From: Tropicimonas sp. IMCC6043
Lineage (GTDB): Bacteria; Pseudomonadota; Alphaproteobacteria; Rhodobacterales; Rhodobacteraceae
DNA: 48,433 nucleotides
Assembly (NCBI RefSeq): GCF_004146235.1
Contig: NZ_SELO01000029.1
Span: 1 to 48,433 of the forward strand
Reading direction: 5' to 3'
Shown: positions 41,628 through 48,433 of the stretch, one piece after another
Layout: the number at the start of each line of letters is the position of its first letter
Position numbering within the stretch: the stretch's first letter is position 1
The notes under the pieces: model-generated
What the model saw: only the letters and a program-made list of their open reading frames with translations
What the model was told of the DNA's origin: nothing
Database searches by the model: none
Program-made: the position numbers and the translations under genes

Positions 41628-41732
41628 CTGCGTGCCCGTTGGTCAGGGGGAGACGGTGCCGCGCGACTGATGGTAGGACGTCGTAATGCGGTTTCGAGCC
41701 AGAACTCTATCGTCCGATGAGGGGGCCGCGAC

Positions 41733-44306
41733 TTGAAACCATCCGTCCGGCAACCGCACTCCGCAGCGCCCGTTGGTCGCGGCCTCACCCAAGCCGAGGC
41801 AGAGTCGCGCCTGGCCGCCGAAGGCTTCAATGAACTGCCCCGCGCGCGCCGTCGCACACCCTTGCGGATCGTGCTGGAGGTCCTGCGCGAACCGATGTTG
41901 GCGCTGCTGATCGCGGGGGGTGTGGTCTATCTGCTGCTTGGCAGCCTGGAAGAGGCGCTGGTCCTGCTGGCCTTCGCGTGCCTGTCGGTGGGCATCACCG
42001 TGGTCCAGGAGGCGCGGACCGAACGCGTGCTGGAGGCGCTGCGCGATCTGACCAGCCCGCGCGCGCTGGTGATCCGGGGCGGCGAACGGCTGCGGATCGC
42101 CGGGCGCGAGGTTGCACGCGGCGACCTGATCGTGCTGGCCGAAGGCGACAGGGTGCCGGCCGACGCGGTGCTTCTGGAGGCGACGGGCCTTTCGGCCGAC
42201 GAATCCCTGCTGACAGGCGAGGCTGTTCCGGTCCGCAAGCTTGTGGGAACGCCCGATCCAGACACCCGTCCGGGCGGCGAGGATCTGCCCGTGGTCTTCT
42301 CGGGCAGCATGATCGTTGGCGGATCGGCCATCGCCGAAGTCACGGCAACGGGGTCTGCCAGCGAGATCGGGAAGATCGGCGCTTCTCTCGCCACGCTGGA
42401 GACCGAGACGCCGCACCTGCAGCGCCAGATGCGCAGGCTGGTCATCGGTTTCGCAGCGCTGGGGGGCGCGGTCAGTGTGGCCGTCGTGGTGCTCTATGGT
42501 CTGTTGCGCGGCGGCTGGCTGGAAGGCGTGCTGGCGGGCATCGCCGTCGGCATGTCGATGCTGCCCGAGGAATTTCCGATGGTACTAGCCGTCTTCATGG
42601 CGATGGGGGCGTGGCGGATTTCCCGCGTCAGGGTGCTGACGCGCCGGGCCTCGGCGATCGAGACGCTGGGCGCGGCCTCGGTGCTGTGCACCGACAAGAC
42701 CGGCACCCTGACCGAGAACCGCATGACGATCGCCGAACTCCGCCTGCCCGACGGTACGGCGGCGAGGGTCGACGACACGGCCCTTCCCGAGGCATTTCGC
42801 GAGCTTGCGGCGGCGGGGGTCATGGCCTCGGCCCCCGAACCGTTCGACCCGATGGAGAAGGCGTTTCATGTGCTGGCCGCAGCAGACCTGCGCCCGGGCG
42901 AGACCGTGCCCGGCGCGGGCCGGACGCTGGTGCGCTCCTATCCGCTTGCACCCGACCTGCTCGCCATGTCGCAGGTCTGGGCCAGCGACGGCGTGGGTTG
43001 GCAGATCGCCGCCAAGGGCGCGCCCGAGGCGATGGCCGATCTGTGCGGGCTGGATGCTGCCGCCCGCGCCGGGGTCACGGTGCAGGTGAACGACATGGCC
43101 GAAGCCGGCCTGCGGGTACTGGGGGTGGCCGAGGCCGCGTTTGCCGGCGCCGATCTGCCGGACAGCCAGCGCGCGTTCGCCTTCCGCTTTCTGGGCCTTG
43201 TGGGCCTGGCCGATCCGCTGCGGGCCTCGGTACCCGCGGCGGTGGCGCTGTGCCGCAGCGCAGGCATCCGCGTCATCATGATCACCGGGGATTATCCCGC
43301 CACGGCGCAGGCGATTGCGGCGCAGGCGGGATTGCGGGGCGGGCGGGTGATCGACGGGACCGCACTTCAGGCGATGTCGGACGCCGATCTGGCAACCGCC
43401 GTGCAGGACGTCACCATCTTCGCCCGCATCATGCCGGAACAGAAACTGCGCATCGTCACCGCACTGAAATCCGCGGGCGCCGTCGTGGCCATGACCGGCG
43501 ACGGCGTGAACGACGCGCCCTCGCTGAAGGCCGCCGATATCGGCGTGGCCATGGGCGGGCGCGGCACGGACGTGGCACGTGAGGCGGCGTCGATCGTGCT
43601 GCTGGATGACGATTTCGGGTCCATCGTGACGACCGTACGACTGGGGCGGCGCATCTACGACAACCTGCGAAAGGCCATGAGCTTCATCCTGGCGGTGCAC
43701 GTGCCGATCGCCGGACTGGCGCTGATGCCTTTGCTGTTTGGCATGCCGATCCTGTTCGGCCCGATGCACATCGCCTTTCTGGAGATGGTGATCGACCCGG
43801 TTTGTTCGCTCGTGTTCGAGGCCGAGACCGAGGAGGACGGCGTGATGGACCGCCCGCCGCGCCCGCCCGCCGAGCCCCTGTTCTCCGTCCCAACCATCCT
43901 CTGGAGCGTGGTCCAGGGCGCGATGGTACTGGGAGTCACCGCCACGATCTTCGCGCTTGCCCCCGGTTACGGGCTGGACGCTGATCAGGTGCGCGGCCTC
44001 ACCTTTGCCGCCCTGGTACTTGGCATCGTGGCGCTGATCTTCGTGGACCGGTCGCTGTCGTCCTCTCTCATCACCGCCATCCGGCGGCCCAACAGGGCAC
44101 TGGCGGTTGTGCTGCCGATCGTGGCGGTCCTGCTGGCTGTCACCCTGTTCTGGCAGCCCGCCCGCGACCTGTTCGGCTTCGCGGCACTGGACCCGGTCTT
44201 CCTGGCCGTCCCGCCGCTTGCAGGGCTGGCCGTGCTGCTGGTGCTCGAAATGGTCAAACCGATCTGGCGGCGGAGCGTCCGCGTGGGCACCATAGTCCAA
44301 GGGTAA
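41733..44306 (+). CDS. Cation-translocating P-type ATPase
   Basis: An 857-residue P-type ATPase. LTGEAVPV is the actuator motif in place of TGES, DKTGT is the phosphorylation site (D321), and MTGDGVNDAPSLKAADIGVAMG is the hinge. The PEEFPMVLA sequence in helix four replaces the PEGL of Ca2+ pumps. Six or more C-terminal helices are present. It is a P2-like cation pump of unproven specificity (Ca2+, Mg2+ or Mn2+-like). The start is a TTG preceded by GAGGGGG, since there is no ATG before the first helix. It follows CsbD, a small membrane protein and DUF3309, a set that suggests envelope stress. Confidence 0.9.
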   Translation: MKPSVRQPHSAAPVGRGLTQAEAESRLAAEGFNELPRARRRTPLRIVLEVLREPMLALLIAGGVVYLLLGSLEEALVLLAFACLSVGITVVQEARTERVLEALRDLTSPRALVIRGGERLRIAGREVARGDLIVLAEGDRVPADAVLLEATGLSADESLLTGEAVPVRKLVGTPDPDTRPGGEDLPVVFSGSMIVGGSAIAEVTATGSASEIGKIGASLATLETETPHLQRQMRRLVIGFAALGGAVSVAVVVLYGLLRGGWLEGVLAGIAVGMSMLPEEFPMVLAVFMAMGAWRISRVRVLTRRASAIETLGAASVLCTDKTGTLTENRMTIAELRLPDGTAARVDDTALPEAFRELAAAGVMASAPEPFDPMEKAFHVLAAADLRPGETVPGAGRTLVRSYPLAPDLLAMSQVWASDGVGWQIAAKGAPEAMADLCGLDAAARAGVTVQVNDMAEAGLRVLGVAEAAFAGADLPDSQRAFAFRFLGLVGLADPLRASVPAAVALCRSAGIRVIMITGDYPATAQAIAAQAGLRGGRVIDGTALQAMSDADLATAVQDVTIFARIMPEQKLRIVTALKSAGAVVAMTGDGVNDAPSLKAADIGVAMGGRGTDVAREAASIVLLDDDFGSIVTTVRLGRRIYDNLRKAMSFILAVHVPIAGLALMPLLFGMPILFGPMHIAFLEMVIDPVCSLVFEAETEEDGVMDRPPRPPAEPLFSVPTILWSVVQGAMVLGVTATIFALAPGYGLDADQVRGLTFAALVLGIVALIFVDRSLSSSLITAIRRPNRALAVVLPIVAVLLAVTLFWQPARDLFGFAALDPVFLAVPPLAGLAVLLVLEMVKPIWRRSVRVGTIVQG

Positions 44307-44414
44307 AAGGCTGCCCGGTTCCTTGCGTCCAAAGCAAAAGCGCGAGCGCAATGCGCGGCGGGCGCGGAGAGGTCCGATGTCGGAGCGGCCGGGGCGCCGG
44401 CTCGGGAACGGCGA
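44307..44414. other. Spacer between the ATPase and the IS3-family element
   Basis: No gene. No inverted repeat matching the right side of the element (TGTCTCAGAAACCAGGGGCGG at 45659-45679) is visible here, so the left end of the element may be lost or diverged. Confidence 0.35.
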
Positions 44415-44672
44415 ATGACGGCAAGGCGAAAGCAGGAGGCGGTTCTGCGGGTTCTTCGCGGCGAACCGCTGGAAACCCTGGCGCGGGAACTTCGGGTCAC
44501 CGTGAAGGAGCTCAGCGGATGGCGGAATGCATTTCTCGAAGCAGGGGCCGAGAGCCTGAAATCCCGTCCGAGGGACGATCGGGACGACCGGATCGCGCTG
44601 CTGCAGGCCAAGCTCGGCGCCGTCACTATGGAGTTCGCGCGTCATGAAATCGGTCCGGGGGACCGATTTTAG
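44415..44672 (+). CDS. IS3-family transposase orfA (helix-turn-helix), shifted at its end
   Basis: An 85-residue reading frame. The first part is a helix-turn-helix (VLRVLRGEPLETLARELRVTVKELSGWRNAFLEAG), then ALLQAKLGAVTMEF, after which it ends in an unrelated short tail. The expected continuation (NELLYEKVARMEGGRPLGRRRSRR) is in the next frame from about 44644 and ends as ATGA over the orfB start. A frame change therefore lies near 44640-44670, where a 10-bp hairpin occurs. It may be programmed or a mutation. Confidence 0.68.
   Translation: MTARRKQEAVLRVLRGEPLETLARELRVTVKELSGWRNAFLEAGAESLKSRPRDDRDDRIALLQAKLGAVTMEFARHEIGPGDRF
44647..44669 (+). other. Perfect hairpin at the orfA frame change
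   Basis: AAATCGGTCC (44647-44656), loop GGG, then GGACCGATTT (44660-44669), a perfect 10-bp stem. It sits where the reading frame of orfA changes. It may stimulate frameshifting or act in control of transposition, or be a terminal inverted-repeat relic. Confidence 0.55.
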
Positions 44673-44747
44673 CAAGAACGAACTGCTTTACGAGAAGGTC
44701 GCGCGGATGGAGGGCGGGCGCCCTTTGGGCCGGCGGAGGTCGAGGCG

Positions 44748-45647
44748 ATGAGTGCCGTGCTCTCGATCTCCGGGCGTCGTCGCTACGGGCTTTCTCGCGT
44801 CTGCCGGGTCTGGGGTGTTCCTCGCGCCGGCATCTATCGCCGGCGGCGGGTCGCCAACCTGCCCGCGACCCCGCGCCGCCGGCCAGGGCCGCAGGGCCCG
44901 ATGCCTGATGCCGCCCTGGTGGAGAAGATCCGCACCATTCTGACCGACAGCCCCTTTCACGGCGAGGGCTATCGCAAGGTCTGGGCGCGCCTGCGTCACA
45001 AGGGCGAGCGGACCTCGAAGGAACGCGTGCGCCGTCTGATGCGGGAGAACGGTCTCTCGGCGGACACGGGCCGGGCGACGCCGCGCGGGCCGCGGGCTCA
45101 CGATGGCACGATCATCCCGGAGACGCTCGATACGATGTGGGGCACCGACATGACGGCCACGGTGACGACCGAGCACGGCCAGGTGGCGGTCTTCGTCGCT
45201 GTGGACCACTGCTCTGCCGAGTGCGTCGGCATCCATGCCGCGCTGCGCGGTACGCGCCACGAGGCGCTGGAGCCGGTGCGCCAGGGCGTGACGGCCTGCT
45301 TCGGCGCTATCGGCAAGGATGTCGCCGTCGGGCTGAGCCTGCGCCACGATCACGGCTCCCAGTACATGTCCCACGACTTCCAGACCGAAATCCGGTGGCT
45401 GGGCATCTCGTCCTCGCCGGCCTTCATCCGGGCACCGGAGGGCAACGGCTGCGCTGAGAGATTCATCCGGACCCTCAAGGAAAACCTGTTGTGGGTCAGG
45501 ACTTTCGACACCGTCGAACAACTCCGCGAGGCGCTGATCGCATTCCGGCAGACCTACAACGAACAATGGCTGATCGAGCGACACGGTCACCGCTCGCCAG
45601 CCCAGTTCAGAGGTGACCAGATGGACAGCCAGCCCGTGGCAGCGTAG
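44748..45647 (+). CDS. IS3-family transposase orfB (DDE integrase)
   Basis: A 299-residue protein. YGLSRVCRVWGVPRAGIYRRRR is the usual start, and HTH_21-like IRTILTDSPFHGEGYRKVWARLR follows. The catalytic residues are D in GTDMTATV, D in VDHCSAECVG and E in EGNGCAERFIRTLKE, spaced as in the rve integrase core. SPAQFRG ends the domain. The reading frame is intact, so the element may be mobile if orfA is made by frameshift. Confidence 0.9.
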   Translation: MSAVLSISGRRRYGLSRVCRVWGVPRAGIYRRRRVANLPATPRRRPGPQGPMPDAALVEKIRTILTDSPFHGEGYRKVWARLRHKGERTSKERVRRLMRENGLSADTGRATPRGPRAHDGTIIPETLDTMWGTDMTATVTTEHGQVAVFVAVDHCSAECVGIHAALRGTRHEALEPVRQGVTACFGAIGKDVAVGLSLRHDHGSQYMSHDFQTEIRWLGISSSPAFIRAPEGNGCAERFIRTLKENLLWVRTFDTVEQLREALIAFRQTYNEQWLIERHGHRSPAQFRGDQMDSQPVAA

Positions 45648-45765
45648 ATGCAAACCGGTGTCTCAGAAACCAGGGGCGGTACACCTTGGCGCAAGTCGCG
45701 GCTTGTGCATTGGCGAACGTCCGATTTCCGTTCCATCTAGCCGAGCGCCACTGAATTCGCAGTGC

Positions 45766-45939
45766 TCAGCCTTGGTTCCGGAAAAAACATGCGATCTTGG
45801 TCAGCTTCACCTGCAGGCTGGTCAGCGACCAGTCGGCCTTGGCCTCAGGCATCCCGATGCACAGGAAGGTGGCCAGGTTGTAGGCCAAGGCATTGAGATG
45901 CAGCCGCACCTGGTTATCGAGGAACCGCCAGCACGGCAT
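45766..45939 (-). pseudogene. IS1380-family transposase, C-terminal fragment
   Basis: The minus strand reads FLDNQVRLHLNALAYNLATFL and then MPEAKADWSLTSLQVKLTKI, the last conserved block of IS1380 transposases, and stops at TGA 45768-45766. The 5' part is absent: it meets unrelated DNA near 45940. It is not the missing end of the fragment at 40190, which is in the other orientation. Confidence 0.7.
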
Positions 45940-45954
45940 GGCGATAGCCCAAAC

Positions 45955-46240
45955 TCAGCGCTCGTTGCTCTTTGATCTTGGAATGCCCTGTCCCCATTGA
46001 ATTCTGCTTTCCGGCGGAATGCGGCTCTGGTCGAAGACCCGTGCCGATTTGGTCGCGGACTGCTTCAACTCCTCAAGCGACGCCTTCAACTGCTCCAGCT
46101 CAAGATACCCCTGCATGCCTCCCAGACGCTCAAGGAGCGCCACTTAGGCCTTCGCCTCGGACATGCTGACCTCCTTCCCCCTGGCAACGGTCAGAATGGC
46201 CTCTCTGGCAGCCTCCACGGCCTCCTGTGGGGTCGTGGTC
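45955..46240 (-). pseudogene. Broken paralogue of the DUF5681-like gene at 14263
   Basis: The minus strand matches the C-terminal half of the 14263 product: TPQEAVEAAREAIL, SMSEAKA, then a TAA where the intact copy has TAC (tyrosine), then ALLERLGGMQGYLELEQLKA and a diverged tail RIQWGQG against RVQWGHG. Small insertion of glycine/lysine codons lies before SMSEAKA. The N-terminal half is absent. It is a pseudogene with a nonsense codon. Confidence 0.75.
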
Positions 46241-46314
46241 GATGGTCTGGTTGCCGCTGGTCAAGATTGGAGGATAGGTTCCCACCACCCCGCTATTGGA
46301 CCAGGCATCAGGCC

Positions 46315-46974
46315 ATGCATTTCCGAACTACCCCGACCTCCTCCAAGGTTCGCCGTGACCAGCAGGTTGGTGCACCAGCGTTTCTCTTGTGGGTTGTTGG
46401 GGTCATGGCCCTGATTGAGTTCACCCTCAGCGCTGCCGACGCCGATATTGTCGGTTCACCTTCGTGGCGTTGGGTCGCCTACGGTTTCGGAGCATTTTGG
46501 CAGCCATTGATTTCTGGGGACGTCTCGCCGATTTTTCCCGGCCAAACCGCAACGATGTTCGTCACACACGCTTTCTTGCACGGAGGACCAATGCACTTGG
46601 TCCTGAACAGCGTCATCCTTCTCGCCCTTGGAAAATACATTTCCGCACGTATTGGTCCCGCCAAGACCATGTTGGTTCTTCTTCTTTCAGCCGTAGGAGG
46701 CGGGGTCGCCTTTGGATTTATCTCTACGAGCAGCGCTCCCATGATTGGAGCCTCAGGAGCCGTTTTTGGTTTGATCGGCATCTGGCAGACTTGGGACTAT
46801 CTCAGCCGCCGAAGGCTTCGACTGTCGATCCAACCCGTTGTGAGCGCAATGTTGGGCTTAATCTTCGCGAACTTTGTCCTTTTTGCCTTTCTCGACGGTG
46901 GGCTCGCATGGCAAGCACATCTCGGGGGCTGGGTTGTCGGATGCATCTCGGCGACCACTTTTGTCCGAAACTGA
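46315..46974 (+). CDS. Rhomboid-family intramembrane serine protease
   Basis: A 219-residue protein with six membrane helices. The hallmarks are HAFLHGGPMHLVLN (H89, H94, N98; the HxxxxHxxxN pattern), the nucleophile S148 in GASGAVFG and H202 in WQAHLGGW of the last helix. The product is a small rhomboid peptidase acting within the inner membrane on transmembrane substrates. Upstream DNA contains the broken paralogue on the opposite strand. ATG 46315 starts a short basic N-terminus; a longer frame reads back through the pseudogene and was rejected. No regulator is nearby. Confidence 0.88.
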   Translation: MHFRTTPTSSKVRRDQQVGAPAFLLWVVGVMALIEFTLSAADADIVGSPSWRWVAYGFGAFWQPLISGDVSPIFPGQTATMFVTHAFLHGGPMHLVLNSVILLALGKYISARIGPAKTMLVLLLSAVGGGVAFGFISTSSAPMIGASGAVFGLIGIWQTWDYLSRRRLRLSIQPVVSAMLGLIFANFVLFAFLDGGLAWQAHLGGWVVGCISATTFVRN

Positions 46975-47382
46975 GGGCAAGTTTTCAGGGCTCGGATGAC
47001 GGCTTCGCGCTCGCAAGCCGCCCTCCATGCCGACCGCAGCATCCCGTAGGAAGGGCGGAGAGCGGGAATTCGCCGCGTGCAGCAGCGATGGCCGTTCAGC
47101 GGACATTGCCGCCGATCATCGACTCTGTCTTTCCAACCGCTTTCTGCGCATATGTATGTGCCGACTGCTGATCGCAATGGTTTTTGCGTGGCTTCAGATA
47201 TCGCTCATATGTATCCGGTCTGTTTGTCGGCGCGCGGGCCGTGACCCTGTTGGAAATACGCACGCACTTTGATCTCATTAGCAGCTCGGCCGACTTGGGG
47301 CCAAATGCGCAGTCAGATTCCGGGTGCGTTATCTATCCGTCCCATGCTGTCTCCTTCGCGAACCTCTGTTCGGTGCCGGGCG
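46975..47382. other. Gene-free stretch
   Basis: No gene. The GTGCAGCAGCGATGGCCG sequence near 47077 resembles part of the composite repeat. The right part is the non-coding flank of the IS110 fragment; a terminal repeat is not visible. Confidence 0.35.
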
Positions 47383-48072
47383 TCAGATGGCCTCGACAAC
47401 CGTATTTCCTGGGGTGTCGAAGCCCCGTTTGTACCGCAGAACCGCCCAGGCTATCCGGGCAAGCTTGTTGGCCAGGGCGACCGCCAGCTTGTTGCGATGC
47501 ATCCGTCGATCCGCTTCCGTGAGCCATGCTCCAAAGCTGAAGTTGGGCCAGTTGTGCGGGCGCAGCAGGATGACCTTGGCCGCCTGGATCAACAACGTTC
47601 GCAGGTATCGGCTGCCGCGCTTGGATATCCCGCCAAGGATCGTTTTCCCACCGGTGCTGAATTGTCTTGGAACCAGCCCGAGCCAGGCCGCCATGTGACG
47701 CCCGTTGTCGAAGGCTTCTCCCTTCCCAACAGCCGCAACGAGGGCAGTCGAGATGATCGGGCCTATTCCGGGAATAGTTCGCAGATCGCGGCAGTGCGCC
47801 TCGTTTTCGCCGATCTCAGCAATCTCCGAGGACACGGCATCAATCCGTTCGTCCAATCGCATCCAATCGCCGTGCAGATCCAGAATGATGTGGCGCATCC
47901 GGGGAGAAATCTCGTCTCGCCGCTCGTCGAGCAGTTTCAGCAACGAGTTCCGGACAGCGCGTAGCCCCTTGCGAATGGTGATCCCCTGTTCGATCAGGAA
48001 TGCCCGGATCTGGTTGACGGTGGCTGTTCGACGGGAGACGAGGCGTGAACGGACCCGGTGCAATGCTGTCTG
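47383..48072 (-). pseudogene. IS110-family transposase, C-terminal fragment
   Basis: The minus strand encodes the C-terminal Transposase_20 part: LHRVRSRLVSRRTATVNQIRAFL, then LRTIPGIGPIISTALVAAVG, then MAAWLGLVPRQFSTGGKTILGGISKRGSRYLRTLLIQAA and ALANKLARIAWAVL. The N-terminal nuclease half is missing: an in-frame TGA and the IS3-like element start at about 48070. The interrupted gene thus was split by that element. Confidence 0.8.
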
Positions 48073-48433
48073 ACGTCAGCACCCCGCGGAGAGATTTAGG
48101 GGTTTGAGCAACGGAGGGTTCTGGTTCATCGAAGCCGCCAAGGAGCGAAGATGAAACAGACACCCGGAACATCGAAGGATGCCGCTGACAAGCTGGTCAG
48201 GGGGATCAAGCGGAAGACCCGCAAGCATTACTCGGCCGAGGAGAAGATCCGCATCGTGCTGGCTGGACTTCGAGGCGAGGAGAGCATCGCCGCGCTGTGC
48301 CGCCGCGAGGGGATCGCCGAGAGCCTCTACTACACCTGGTCGAAAGAGTTCCTCGAGGCCGGCAAGAAACGCCTGGCTGGAGACACTGCCCGTCAGGCGA
48401 CGGCGCCGGAGGTCAAGGAACTCCGCTCGGAGG
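48073..48433 (+). mobile_element. IS3-family element, left end, cut by the window edge
   Basis: Interrupts the IS110 gene at about 48072. GTCAGCACCCCGCGGAGAG at 48075-48093 may be its left inverted repeat. The orfA of the element begins at 48151 and runs off the window. Confidence 0.55.
48151..48433 (+). CDS. IS3-family transposase orfA (HTH), 3' end outside window
   Basis: The first 94 residues are visible. The helix-turn-helix is KHYSAEEKIRIVLAGLRGEE followed by SIAALCRREGIAESLYYTWSKEFLEAGKKRLAGDT, typical of the orfA of IS3 subgroups in alphaproteobacteria, with VKELRSE starting the expected coiled coil. AGGAG precedes the ATG. It differs from the orfA at 44415, so it belongs to another IS3 subgroup. 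Confidence 0.85.
   Translation, partial: MKQTPGTSKDAADKLVRGIKRKTRKHYSAEEKIRIVLAGLRGEESIAALCRREGIAESLYYTWSKEFLEAGKKRLAGDTARQATAPEVKELRSE

Larger units (their letters stand above)
44415..45683 (+). mobile_element. IS3-family insertion sequence, left end unclear
   Basis: Two overlapping-type transposase genes (orfA, orfB) are followed by a terminal-like sequence with TGTCTCAGAAACC at 45659. The right inverted repeat is plausible, the left is not seen. It is inserted or abutting just after the P-type ATPase gene. Both genes look nearly intact apart from the frame change in orfA. Confidence 0.7.

Noticed and set aside
42585-44675. A 696-residue frame on the minus strand, antisense to the P-type ATPase
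   Set aside because: It has no family pattern, is rich in arginine and histidine as expected of an antisense frame in GC-rich DNA, and lies opposite a gene with all P-type motifs.
44688-45653. A 321-residue minus-strand frame over the IS3 orfB
   Set aside because: The plus strand has the complete DDE triad; the opposite frame shows no domain.
45997-46314. An N-terminal extension of the rhomboid frame
   Set aside because: The extension is the antisense reading of the broken phage-like gene; the family starts at about 46315.
1-48433. tRNA, rRNA, CRISPR array or replication origin
   Set aside because: I found no repeat-spacer pattern, no cloverleaf ends such as GGTTCGAATCC with an acceptor stem, and no iterons or replication initiator gene. 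A covariance search would be needed to exclude small RNAs.

Overview
The window is GC-rich DNA from an alphaproteobacterium, most likely a member of the Rhodobacteraceae/Roseobacter group. This is an inference from codon usage and gene families: ProQ/FinO, DevABC-like exporter, GFA proteins, bacterial sulfotransferases, a CsbD/DUF3309/P-type ATPase stress block, and IS3, IS110, IS256 and IS1380 remnants. No rRNA, tRNA, CRISPR array or replication gene was found.

Layout. 1-6.2 kb: a truncated HX4DH nickel/cobalt transporter, a small ProQ/FinO protein, a CPBP protease plus membrane serine hydrolase pair divergent from a TetR gene, and two proteins of unknown role. 6.2-16.8 kb is unusually gene-poor. 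It holds an exported cytochrome c, a PGRP-type amidase, two unrelated sulfotransferases, a GFA protein and a phage-like small protein, separated by copies of a degenerate composite intergenic repeat. It is framed by two nearly identical inverted copies of an alpha/beta hydrolase gene (7489-9567 and 15022-16570). The right copy lacks exactly 530 bp carrying the cytochrome gene but keeps that gene's last codons.

16.8-21.1 kb is an ABC exporter operon (truncated DoxX gene, adaptor, permease, ATPase, small lipoprotein) divergent from its probable TetR repressor, with two tandem operator-like sites between them. 21.3-24.7 kb is a LysR gene divergent from a four-gene operon (F420-type NADP oxidoreductase, GFA, ABM-membrane protein with an in-frame stop, DJ-1/PfpI). 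25.0-28.3 kb is a CPA2 antiporter overlapping a MATE exporter.

29.5-37.1 kb is a block of seven envelope-type genes with no clear function: two distantly similar membrane proteins near its ends, two more membrane proteins, a membrane-anchored Sel1 protein, and a 725-residue exported protein with a four-fold repeat. 37.2-40.7 kb has transposon debris around a two-gene VIT/VWA-MerR operon with a readable promoter. 40.9-44.3 kb is a stress-type cluster (CsbD, two very small membrane proteins, P-type ATPase). 44.3-48.4 kb is dominated by insertion sequences, plus a rhomboid protease gene and a decayed paralogue of the 14.3 kb phage-like gene.
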